A program made the position numbers and the translations under genes. This document shows positions 1-8,575 of a stretch of DNA of 18,228 bases, piece by piece; positions within the stretch are counted from its first letter, which is position 1; every line of letters begins with the position of its first letter. The notes beneath the pieces are model-generated. The model searched no databases. It saw nothing but the letters and a program-made list of their open reading frames with translations, and was not told the DNA's origin. Source of the DNA: Tieghemiomyces parasiticus (lineage: Eukaryota > Kickxellomycota > Dimargaritomycetes > Dimargaritales > Dimargaritaceae); the NCBI GenBank assembly GCA_027575765.1, contig JANBPT010000951.1, positions 1-18,228 of the forward strand, given 5' to 3'.

Positions 1-133
1 AGTGGCGCGTAAAGTAACCCACGCCAAACGAGAACAGGACGAGCTGCGGCCAGGTGAGGAGGTTCATGTAGCGGTCCGACGGGGGAGTGACGTGGGAAGC
101 GGACACGGAATCCTTGGCCCACGCCAAATAAAA
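1..133 (-). CDS. Partial coding exon of an unidentified gene running off the left edge
   Basis: Read on the minus strand from 133 down to 2, the frame is open. It gives a 44-residue stretch with an amphipathic part (KDSVSASHVTPPSDRYMN) followed by a hydrophobic one (LLTWPQLVLFSFGVGYF) and then TRH at the window edge. From about 112 to 2 most third positions are G or C, as in the four recognised genes, which is the main reason to call it coding. Upstream (about 134-170) the frame stays open but is very T-rich (minus-strand reading). That could be a transmembrane segment or the pyrimidine tract of an intron ending at an AAG at 113-115 or at a CTCAG near 195, so the 5' boundary is uncertain. No start codon or family could be identified. 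A membrane protein is possible from the two hydrophobic stretches, but this is inference. Confidence 0.4.
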
Positions 134-1192
134 GGGGGTGGAAAAAAATAAAATAAAAACCAAACAAAAAGCCGATGGGGACCTGGAACCTGAGAAATGT
201 GGCAGGAATGACGTGATGGAAGGGTGCAATGGAATTTGAAGGGGGGGGCAAGTGGAAAAGAGTAGCGAGTACAAAGCTGGTTCGGGGTAGTAGATGCGTG
301 AGGTCTCTGCTCCTTGCTCCATGTAAATTAGATATAGGTCATAAATGGCGTCAAGCCCAGGTGAGATGCAATAGCTAGACGACAACAGGTAATGAGCAAC
401 AAAAGATGTAAAGCGATGAAGTATCAGGTACCAGCCAAGCTGAGGATAGAGGGGGACGGTCGGTTTAGCGGACATCCAAATTTCCGAGGGGATGTGTCCT
501 GATCGCGTCCCTCCTCTCTAGTACGGTAGCCCCCCCCCCCCCTCCATCCCCTCCCTCAGAGTGGGTCTGGGAGGTATAGGGGGATTGGCTGGCCCCATCA
601 CAGTCCTACGACGTCTTGCCCGTCTCAATGTGAGTAGAAAAAGTTGGAAAAACGAAAGATATACCCGAAGGGTTACTTTGTCCAGCGCACAAAGGTTTGA
701 CAAAATAGAGGTACAGGTGGAGATTATGCGGTCGGCAGCCTCTCGCTAAACCCTTCCCTCCCGCCCCCTGACAGCGGAGGATCGGCACCGGTAGGGTCGG
801 TCATAAGGCTCCCAAGGAGCACCACTCTCGCCAGGGGGGTCTGAGAACTCACGTGCCCCGAGGTCATAGGATCCAGATGCGGCATAAGTAGCGGCACTTC
901 ATTCAATACTTTACAAAGCCATCCACCAGTAAATATATTATACGCCCTCCCCCCCACCTATCCGCAGAGGTGTCGGAGGAGGAGATGGCGATTACAGAGG
1001 CCATATTTGGGGGGATCCGACTCGGAAAGGAAATTGTGGCCAACTATACTAGATAAGGCCGCGGAAAGCCAGATGATGAGAGTATATTTTGAAAGAGGGG
1101 AGGGTTGATGACGGAAAATGTGGTACCTAATAAAACAGTGGGGAGAAGGGTGGGTTCGTGGGGGGGGGGGCTTATAACCCGATTCAGAATTA
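134..1192. other. Non-coding stretch between the left-edge gene and ILV2
   Basis: About 1 kb with no recognisable gene. It holds several homopolymer runs: G at about 241-248, C at about 530-541 and G at about 1161-1170. The part next to 1193 is the 3' end and untranslated tail of ILV2. Short open frames exist on both strands but lack the G/C third-position bias of the real genes. An upstream exon of the left-edge gene could lie here, but I could not identify one. Confidence 0.5.
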
Positions 1193-3253
1193 TTACTGCA
1201 GCTTCTCCGTGCCTTGGAGGGTGGTGGACTCGTTAAGAATGATCTCGTGGAGGGCCTTACCCCCTGGTACCATGGGATAGACGTGGTCACGCTTATCGAC
1301 GAGCACCTCGAGCACAACGGGACCGTCGTGTTCGATAAACGCCTTAAGGGAGTCGGATAGCTTGGCTGGATCAGCGCACTGCATGCCCTTGACACCCATG
1401 GCTTCCGACAACTTGACAAAGTCCGGGTTGGTCATGGCGGTGGCGCTGTACCGTTCCTTGTAAAAGATGTCCTGCCACTGCTTGACCATGCCTTGGAATT
1501 CGTTGTTGAGCAGGAGGACCTTGACACCCAACTTGTACTGGCTCATCGTGGCCAGCTCCATGGCCGTCATGCAGAAGGACGCGTCGCCGTCAATGTCAAT
1601 GACCATCTTGTCCGGGCAGGCCACCTTGGCACCAATGGCCGAAGGTAGACCGTAGCCCATGGTGCCCAGTCCACCCGACGTGATAAACGACCGCGGGTGC
1701 TTCCACCGGATGTACTGTGCGGCCCACATCTGATGCTGGCCCACGCCGGTGGTGATGATGAAGTCCTGCGACTGGGTCTGGAGCTGGCGATTAAGTTCCT
1801 CGACGACAGACTGGGGGCGAATGAGCTGGTTGGGCAGCGGGGCCTTGCGGTCGTAGTTGAACGGGTAGGTGGTCTTCCACTCGGCCAGCTTCGCGTGCCA
1901 AGGGGCCCGCTCGGCGTGCTTGATGAGCGGGAGCAGCTGCTGGAGGTTCCGGGTCACATCACCCTCAACGGCGTAGTCCACATCCACCACTTTGTTGATG
2001 TTCTTTGGCATAATATCAAAGTGCACAATCCCACCGCGGCCCTCTTCGGCGGCACGCCGGGCGCCCGGGGCGAACTTTTTGATGTTACCCGTAACGCGGT
2101 CATCGAACCGGGCACCCAGGGCGAGGATCAGGTCGGCGGCCTGCATAGCCAAGTTGGCGTAGGCGGACCCGTGCATGCCCAGCATGTGTAGACTCTTGGG
2201 GTCCGTCTCGTCGTAGGCACCCAGGCCCATCAGAGTGGTGGTAACAGGGACATTGGCCAGGTCGGCGAGCTCCTTCAAGACGGCCGGGCCGTCGGGGTGA
2301 CCCATTATGCCATGGCCCACATAAAGGATGGGGCGCTCGGCCTGGTTAAGCAGCTCGGCGATGCGGGTCAGCGTGCGCTGGCGGTTAGCCTCGGAGACGC
2401 TCTCCGCGACGGGGCCGGCGGGCCGGGTGGGGATAGTGGGGGCGATCGGGATGGGTCGGTTGAGAATGCCGGCCGTCACGTCCTTGGGCAGGTCGACCAG
2501 GACGGGGCCCGGGCGGCCGGAGGTGGCGATCTCAAAGGCCTCGTTGATACGCCGGGGCAGATCGGCAATGTCTTTGACCATAACGTTCCACTTGGTGCAG
2601 GCACGGGAGATACCGACCACATCGGCCTCCTGGAAGGCGTCGGTTCCCAAAGCGGTAGTGGGAACCTGGCCGCTGAAGACGACCATGGGAACGCCGTCCG
2701 AAAGGGCGTCCTGCATGGGGGTGATGACATTGGTGGCCCCGGGGCCGGAGGTGACCAGGACCACACCGGGCTTGCCTGTGGCCCGGGCGTAACCTTCGGC
2801 CATGTGGCCGGCGCCCTGCTCGTGGCGCGGGAGAACGAACTCAAAGTGTTTGGACTCGTAGATAGCATCGAAGACGGGAAGGATGGCGCCACCGGGGTAC
2901 CCAAAGACGTGTTTGACGTCTTGCCGTAGCATCATCTCATGGAAGATCTCACCGCCGGATAGACCCACGAAGGAGTCGTCGTACTGCGGCCCATCCTCAC
3001 GGCGGAGGGTTTGACCGGTCAGGGGCTGCGGGGCGGCGGCCGAGGCCGCACGGACCGACGGCTGAGGAGTGGACCGGGACTCGGCCACGGCAGCAGCCGG
3101 GCTGGAGCTGGCGCGCGGCTTGGCAGTCGAGACGGCGCGAGAGCCCAGCGTCCGCCGTAGGGCCGTGGCAGTAGGCTTAACGCTAGGCCGGAAGTTGGTA
3201 GTGAGGCACCGGTTAAGGGCGCCTAAGCGCGGGGCGGCGTAGTGCGAGAGCAT
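1193..3253 (-). CDS. ILV2: Acetolactate synthase, catalytic subunit, mitochondrial precursor
   Basis: This enzyme condenses two pyruvates to 2-acetolactate, or pyruvate with 2-oxobutyrate to 2-aceto-2-hydroxybutyrate. These are the first common steps of valine/leucine and isoleucine synthesis in the mitochondrial matrix. The 686-residue frame is uninterrupted and matches the usual fungal length. Residues 1-90 form an Arg/Ser/Ala-rich, acid-poor leader typical of a mitochondrial presequence. The thiamine-diphosphate N domain spans about 97-265, with the catalytic glutamate E145 in the RHEQGA motif. The FAD-associated middle domain spans about 290-430. The C-terminal thiamine-diphosphate domain spans about 490-650, with the Mg2+ signature GDAS (556-559) through LNN (582-584). 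Positions equivalent to known sulfonylurea-resistance sites carry wild-type residues: P198 in GQVP and W593 in KQWQ. The start is a true ATG preceded by a 233-nt stretch without any ATG, and the gene ends in tandem stops (TAATAA). ILV6, its regulatory partner, lies 2.65 kb upstream on the same strand. Confidence 0.97.
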   Translation of the reverse strand: MLSHYAAPRLGALNRCLTTNFRPSVKPTATALRRTLGSRAVSTAKPRASSSPAAAVAESRSTPQPSVRAASAAAPQPLTGQTLRREDGPQYDDSFVGLSGGEIFHEMMLRQDVKHVFGYPGGAILPVFDAIYESKHFEFVLPRHEQGAGHMAEGYARATGKPGVVLVTSGPGATNVITPMQDALSDGVPMVVFSGQVPTTALGTDAFQEADVVGISRACTKWNVMVKDIADLPRRINEAFEIATSGRPGPVLVDLPKDVTAGILNRPIPIAPTIPTRPAGPVAESVSEANRQRTLTRIAELLNQAERPILYVGHGIMGHPDGPAVLKELADLANVPVTTTLMGLGAYDETDPKSLHMLGMHGSAYANLAMQAADLILALGARFDDRVTGNIKKFAPGARRAAEEGRGGIVHFDIMPKNINKVVDVDYAVEGDVTRNLQQLLPLIKHAERAPWHAKLAEWKTTYPFNYDRKAPLPNQLIRPQSVVEELNRQLQTQSQDFIITTGVGQHQMWAAQYIRWKHPRSFITSGGLGTMGYGLPSAIGAKVACPDKMVIDIDGDASFCMTAMELATMSQYKLGVKVLLLNNEFQGMVKQWQDIFYKERYSATAMTNPDFVKLSEAMGVKGMQCADPAKLSDSLKAFIEHDGPVVLEVLVDKRDHVYPMVPGGKALHEIILNESTTLQGTEKLQ

Positions 3254-3486
3254 GGCCGGAATTCAGGTGTGCGACCGAAAGGAGGACGAAGTAGTGGAGA
3301 GCGACTGGCGGCGCGTAAGTGGAGGCGCAGTGGGATAGGCAGGGTAAAGTTGCGGGATGAAAGGTCGGTGGGCGAGTTAGGGACCGGTAGAAGGCTACAG
3401 GCGTGGGGAATGCAGAGGTTACACAGAGGCGTGGTGCAGGGTGGCAAGGGGTAGCAGCCCAGGCAACTAAGCTGGCAAAGTGATTC

Positions 3487-3555
3487 CTAAGGAGAGACGG
3501 TCAAACCCTCACAACAGGCCGGTGATGTAAATGTAGAAGGACACTAGATACTTAC
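3487..3555 (-). other. Candidate 69-nt intron in the ILV2 5' leader
   Basis: On the minus strand a strong donor, GTAAGTATC, begins at 3555. A pyrimidine-rich acceptor, TCTCTCCTTAG, ends at 3487. A TTTGAC sequence about 20 nt before the acceptor could serve as branch region. Removing the 69 nt would leave a 233-nt leader with no ATG before the ILV2 start at 3253. The coding frame does not need this intron, so its existence rests on splice-site quality alone. A TATATA element at about 3574-3580 would place transcription starts near the donor if it is a TATA box, so the TATA and the intron may not both be used. Confidence 0.4.
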
Positions 3556-3956
3556 CAGGGGTACGAGGGCCTGGTATATAAGCAAGCGGAAGGCTGGAGA
3601 TACGGTAGCCAGTGGCAGAAGAATCGGACGTGGTAGAAGACCACCAAGAGTCACAGCCTTGGGCAAGAAAAAAAAATAGAAGACCACTAGCGATAAGACT
3701 AAAGGGATCAACGTGCGGTGGGCGCGAGTGTCACAAACCCCCTAATGACTAATAACGACCGCGGTAGAAAATCGACAGGCAGTGTGAAGTAGGGGAGGCG
3801 GGAGGGGTTAGGGCGCGAGATCAGCCACTCAGACGGGCCGACCAAATAAAGTATGGGCGTTGGCAGGAGGTGGAATACTACGTGGGGTTGCGTAGGCCGT
3901 TGTGGGCAGATCAGAGGAGGAGGGAGGCTAGGGAATGGCCGGGTGCGGTTGGCTTG

Positions 3957-3962
3957 TGACTC
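3957..3962 (+). promoter_or_regulatory. TGACTC core, possible Gcn4/CpcA half-site upstream of ILV2
   Basis: An exact TGACTC lies about 700 bp upstream of the ILV2 start. A second core lies at 3648-3653 in the opposite orientation. Fungal general amino-acid control activators of the Gcn4/Cpc1 bZIP family bind TGACTCA-like sites, and ILV genes are classic targets. Function here is inferred. Confidence 0.3.
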
Positions 3963-4124
3963 TTTAGCACGGGTGGAGGGGCTGGCCGGCGGAAGCGGGG
4001 GGTGCGGTGCGCCAGTTTTATACCCCTAGGCCGTCGGTGCAGTACAGGGGGGAATCGACTGAACCAGCAGCGACGGCGCGTATAGGCCGGTTAGCCGGTG
4101 CAGCTGTCAGGGGCCACTAGTAGT

Positions 4125-4131
4125 TGAGTCA
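4125..4131. promoter_or_regulatory. TGAGTCA palindromic site, possible bZIP (Gcn4/AP-1-like) operator
   Basis: A full 7-base TGAGTCA/TGACTCA element lies about 870 bp upstream of the ILV2 start. A second perfect copy lies at 4966-4972, between ILV6 and ILV2. Both match the consensus of Gcn4/CpcA factors, which activate amino-acid biosynthetic genes in fungi. The distance is long for a fungal promoter and a chance match is possible. Confidence 0.35.
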
Positions 4132-5909
4132 GATAAGCGGCGGGACGGGGCTGGAGCGGCGGCTCGGCCAATGGCCCGCACCCTTCCCACGTGTGGCCAC
4201 CGTTTGACGGGGAGATAATCAGGGTGGCGATGCCATGTCCAGGCGGTAGGCATTCCTCACCTTAGCGGCCAGCTGCGTGTGCCTTGGCCTGTCACTCTGC
4301 CGCCGAGGGGCATATCGGGTAGCATCAAGGCGGTCGCCCTTGCTGTGGAGCTCATCGGTGGGGTCGTGGGTTAGGGGCATGTGCCGTGGCTAGACCCTAT
4401 AGCCCACGTCGGCCCCAATTACCCAGGTAATGCCTATACTTGTCCCACCAAGCAACTCTAAGCGATGCGGTGACCAAGGACACGCTGGGGCCGCATCCTA
4501 CATTTCCGACCCCCAAGCGAGGCGTGTCCTTAGCAGCCGGCGCCGCTGATCCTGTATCGGACTAGCCACCCCCTACAGAAGGCCTGGCCCACCTGGTAAA
4601 CGTTGTTGACAAACAAGCTAGGAATGGCGCCATGGCGCTACCAAGCTGACCTAGGGCGACCGTTTCAGTCGACCAGATCACCAATCCTGCGGTGCCGGCC
4701 CGCGCGGGGTCACAGGCATGCCTCCTAACCAGTTGGGTCAGGGTCCACCTAGTTTTCCCAGTTTCGGTCCGTATCTTCCCATGTGCCAGCCCTACCGCAT
4801 TCTCACAGCCATGGAATTGTGCCAATGGAGATGCAGAATGGCAGCACCAGCTTGCAGTGCAGCCCACACTCTGCTGGTCCAAGGCCTTCCCACTCCTCCC
4901 TCTGCCAACCAATCTGCCGTGAGGCAAGTCCCAGGGCCCTGGACCTTGCTGCGCTCTTGGGTATGTGAGTCAGGCGGACCTGGTTCTCCTGACGAATGGA
5001 CGACCAACCAAAACGCTTGGCTGGCTACAATACAACCTTCCCCCGCTCCCGATTTCCCGCGCGCTAATCTGCTGTGCCTCTGCCCCCCCCCATTCCAGCC
5101 ACAACTTTGTAGGTAGTATACATCATGGGGTTTTCCCCGCTCCCCTGCCCTCTACTCTCGCCTTTTGTCAGTCGAGTTGAGCTCTCTGCGTGCACACATG
5201 AGACATCCACGATGACGAATAGTGGCAACATCAGAAATAATTGCTCCGGCGAACCCAGCTGGCATGCTGCTGTTATCCCGCCGTTTAGCGTAATCCGGAT
5301 TCCGCTTCTTAGGAGTTGCGGTGTCAGCCAGTTTAAATATGCCTTATCGTTCTCGAGTGACATACGCGGCCCTTTCCAGCCCGTATGTAATGACTGTCTG
5401 CCGTTCGGGTCGTAGTCGCCACTGTGCCATCCCATATCCAGGCCCGAGCTGCAGTTGTGCGCCCGTCGCCTCGGAAAGTCGCATCCAGGCCAGAACTTCG
5501 ATGGGCAATTAGGCCCCAATCGACACTTCCCCAATTCATTTATACAAGCAAAGGATGGAATGCCTTCACGATGGTCGTTTAGTGGACATCGCGGCGTGTA
5601 CTAGTGCTTCCATGGTCTATAAATACGAAGAGGGGAAATAAAGAGCAATGGCACCATGAGACAAGTGGGTAATAGTAGGGGTAAAAAAGAGACACATCAT
5701 TGTACCGTACTGTATTATCCGCATAGTTAGCAGATACTATGGGATTTTAAGTCACTCAAGCCGGCATATCTAAAGCGCAGGTTGAAGGGGCGAAAAGGGT
5801 CAGCCACCATGGCGAGACAGGTTGCCTTATCATGCATGATCGGCAGTTAATGCCAGGCCCACGGGAACTTCCCACTTATACCCTCCCTTCTGATCAATCA
5901 TCACGCTGT

Positions 5910-7345
5910 CTAACCGGGTGGCAGCATGGTATCATCCACGACCGTGGCCTGGCCGACCACATCATCCGATGCCGGATCATCCTCATACATAGAGAGCTGC
6001 TGCGACCGCGGCATGACCATGAGCCCCGAACGCACAGCCTCGAGGATCCCGAACGGACGGATGAGGGACAAGAAGGCGTCCACCCGCTCGCTCTTGGCGC
6101 TAAGCTCGATGGCGATGCTTTCGGCCGACACGTCGACTATCCGACCTTGGAACAGTGAGGTGAGTTCGCGGAGGGCCTTGAGGTTACGGTGGGAGAGGAG
6201 GAGCGACTCGGACGCTGAGGGGGTAGTCGCATAACGCTCGTGGTGGTGTTGATCAGCCGCCTCGGCGGCGCCTCCACCGCTAGCCAGTGTCTCCTCGTAC
6301 ACCGGATCGTGGGCCATTTCCTCTTTGCTGTGGCGGTAGGCGCGAACCTGCGGGATGGCGTGCTCCGGACCAAGAATGGATACCTTAGCGAGTAGCAATT
6401 CGCGCTGGATGAGCTTGGTATCCGTGTAGTCGAGAACGGCCCAGATAGGCACCAGGTCCTCCAGCTGACGCTTAGCCTGGACCATCATCATGCGTTCGCC
6501 CTTGAGTACAATGGTCATACGGGATAGTCCAGGCACCTCGGTCTTGGACGCTACGAGGGTATCAATGTTGTATCCGCGAGCGGCCATGATCCCCGTCACC
6601 CGACTGAGCACGCCGGGTTCGTCCTGCGCCAGGCAGTCCAGGATGTGCTTGCTCTCGACGGGCGCTTTGCTGGTCGGGGTGTTGTAGAGAATGTTGGACA
6701 CGGCCTCCTCAGCCGTAATCGGCGGCGGGGCCGCGAATTTCTTGCGGTAGGGCGAGGCCACCGTACCAGCCTGCGGGTGTGACAGCTTGTACGAATTGGC
6801 AGTGGTCGAGGAGCGCGTCGACTGGAAGCGCTGGGCCTAGAGACGAAAGTGAGAGGTGGGGTGCGAGGAGGAAGAAGGGGAGGGGATACGTCGCAGCAGG
6901 CGGATGGTAACCGCATGGAACGGCCCATATGATGCGTTTTTTTCACGTTGGCGAGTTAGTATCGGTGGTATAGGCATACGCTCATCATTCAAAGTGGACA
7001 GATACCGGTTATCGTAGAACTGCAGGGTCCAAGCCAATTTACGTAGACTAGGTACTCGGTTCTCTCCAACACCCCGCCAAATAAAGGTGAGGGAAGTCAA
7101 GTGGAGTTGCTGTCCGTATGCACAGCAGTCCGGTGGGATAAAGGTATATGCGCCGTGGGCGGGGTGAACGGTGCAGCAAGGGGCTCAAGGTGCTGAAACC
7201 AACCACGTAGGCCGTGCCATTCATCACGCCAGATACTCACCTGCGGCTTCTGGACAAGCTGGGCCCATTTGGCCGGCGAAGCAAGGGGACGGAGGACCGC
7301 CCGTTGAGCACCCGCCTGAGCCAAGAGGCTGCAAGGTAGCACCAT
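5910..7345 (-). CDS. ILV6: Acetolactate synthase, regulatory (small) subunit, mitochondrial; two exons
   Basis: This is the regulatory partner of ILV2: in fungi it raises catalytic activity and confers valine feedback inhibition reversed by ATP. Exon 1 is 7241-7345 (35 codons, ATG at 7345). Exon 2 is 6836-5910. The join is phase 0 and gives 343 residues, slightly longer than yeast Ilv6. Residues 1 to about 85 are rich in Arg, Ser and Ala, as expected of a mitochondrial presequence. The ACT domain spans about 97-172 and contains LDCLAQDEPGVLSRV and GYNIDTL. The AHAS small-subunit C-terminal domain spans about 253-311. Between them, at about 201-250, lies an insert rich in Gly, Ala and His, in the place where fungal subunits carry an extra segment linked to ATP response. 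Exon 2 alone has no ATG in frame at its 5' end, so the upstream exon is required. No ATG occurs on this strand between 7346 and 7822, which supports the chosen start. Confidence 0.93.
6837..7240 (-). other. ILV6 intron (404 nt) with TACTAAC branch site
   Basis: The donor is GTGAGT at 7240-7235. The acceptor is TCTCTAG ending at 6837, preceded by a pyrimidine-rich tract. A perfect TACTAAC branch motif sits at 6961-6955. From it to the acceptor, about 118 nt, there is no AG dinucleotide on the transcribed strand, so the annotated acceptor is the first AG after the branch point. The exons join in phase 0. Confidence 0.9.
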
Positions 7346-7643
7346 TCTCCGTATAGCAAGGGGTAGGTACAAGTAATAAACGGTGGTCGCAGTCACGGAA
7401 TGCGGGAAAGACTCAAATGCTAAGGTGCTCTCCGTAAGGGAATGGCGTGTGTGTGGGTGCTGATAAGAAGGCGAAGGAAAAGGAACGGTGATCACCACAA
7501 GGGGAAATTGGTCTACGATAAAATAGTCGGCAAGTGTCTGAGGAAGAGGTTGCACTATTGAATGGGGGGGACGTTGGCGAGCAAGCTGATAAACCGTCAC
7601 TAGGCGAGTAAGGACGGGGGCTGGCGTTGGACACCCGTGTCCG

Positions 7644-7651
7644 TTTTAATA
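7644..7651 (-). promoter_or_regulatory. TATA-like element upstream of ILV6
   Basis: TATTAAAA on the minus strand lies about 300 bp upstream of the ILV6 start, in the ATG-free leader and promoter stretch. It is the best TATA-like sequence there, but it is only a short match. Confidence 0.25.
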
Positions 7652-7816
7652 CCCCTCCCACTTAACAGGTTCGTTGAATGGCGTGGACCCACCGAGTAGA
7701 AGCGTGGAGAGGGGGAGGTGGAGGGGACCTTACGGTGTATCCTTGATGACTGGTTAGCGACTTGGTTGTTGGCTCTTCAACCCTCTCCCCGCCCCTCCCT
7801 CCACCACACGCGAGAC

Positions 7817-7823
7817 GAGTCAT
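7817..7823 (-). promoter_or_regulatory. ATGACTC, possible Gcn4/CpcA site upstream of ILV6
   Basis: ATGACTC on the minus strand lies about 470 bp upstream of the ILV6 start. A second TGACTC core is at 8115-8120. The same core is found upstream of ILV2, which would fit shared general amino-acid control. This is a consensus match only. Confidence 0.3.
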
Positions 7824-8376
7824 GAATGTCACCCAAATGCACCAATAAGCAGTACCCGGTGACTGGGAGGCCTTATACGGCCACCCAATCATCGCATGGC
7901 CAGGCACTTCACCCGCCCCGCACTAGCAACGACGACCATCGGGGCGAATGGAGAGATGAATGGATCCCATCTTCATCACTAAAATGGTGTGGCAGGTGGG
8001 TTCCCGTCTGAGATAAGACGCAGCCCCACCCGCCGCCTCTCCCCACCTGTCGTCTTCCACAGACACGCCTAGTTTAGGGTTTGGCGTGGATAGCTAAAGA
8101 GGAGTAGAGTAAGAGAGTCACAAATCAGCCACGGGTTGGATCGCCCCCCCCCCGCTTCCCCCCTCCTCCACATATTAGTCACCAAATATTATGCTTCCAC
8201 TATTCGACCCTGTTGTCTGAGCTAGGTGGGAGGCGGTCTACAAACTGATCCAGCGTGGCACACGATGGTCACCTTCCGACAACGACTCCCGCAAGGGGAA
8301 AGTATATATATATTAAAGGTTTAGAATATAAAAAAAACTCACTACCAAAAAAATTACGGCAAAACATTGCATCCTA

Positions 8377-8397
8377 AATAATAATAATAATATATAT
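8377..8397. repeat. AAT microsatellite followed by a short TA run
   Basis: About five AAT units run directly into a TATATAT stretch. The tract lies in the A/T-rich 3' flank of the Uds1-family gene, inside an otherwise GC-rich window. Confidence 0.8.
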
Positions 8398-8494
8398 GTA
8401 TAAAACGGGCGGCCGTGAAAACACCGGATGAAGATGCCACGAAGGACGCACATGTGGCGGGAATCAAAAGGTACACTGCGCCGTGAGTAGATAG

Positions 8495-8513
8495 AATAAT
8501 AATAATAATAATA
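8495..8513. repeat. AAT microsatellite, six units
   Basis: Six uninterrupted AAT units plus one base lie just downstream of the stop codon of the Uds1-family gene. On the transcribed strand this reads as TTA repeats in the 3' untranslated region. Confidence 0.85.
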
Positions 8514-8575
8514 ACGAATGTGACCTGGCTTGTAGGACGCTAAGTCCCCCACCCTTTCTCTCCCCTCCCCTCACG

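Larger units (their letters stand above)
3254..5909. other. 2.65 kb between ILV6 and ILV2; promoter, leader and 3' tail, no supported gene
   Basis: The ILV2 leader occupies about 3254-3560. The ILV6 3' untranslated tail presumably occupies the right end, near 5500-5909. Open frames of 120-160 codons occur at 4562-4927 (minus), 4718-5116 (plus) and 5064-5534 (minus). Their third positions lack the G/C bias of the true genes, two overlap each other on opposite strands, and none resembles a known family. Their length is about what chance allows. I see no RNA gene or mobile element here. Confidence 0.55.
7346..8575. other. Spacer between ILV6 and the Uds1-family gene; no supported gene
   Basis: The left part (about 7346-7850) is the ILV6 leader and promoter. 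The right part (about 8280-8575) is the A/T-rich 3' tail of the Uds1-family gene. A run of C at about 8146-8154 and short simple repeats are present. Open frames are short and without codon bias. Confidence 0.55.

Noticed and set aside
4718..5116. 132-codon plus-strand frame with a Pro-rich start
   Set aside because: It has a real ATG, but codon use is unlike the neighbouring genes, it overlaps an opposite frame of similar length, and no family match is visible.
5064..5534. 156-codon minus-strand open frame between ILV6 and ILV2
   Set aside because: It begins with TTG, not ATG, lacks third-position G/C bias, has no recognisable domain, and about one such frame is expected by chance in a window of this size.
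6759..6761. GTG as the start of ILV6
   Set aside because: The frame continues upstream to a CTAG acceptor and joins in phase 0 to an ATG exon at 7241-7345 that supplies a mitochondrial-type presequence.
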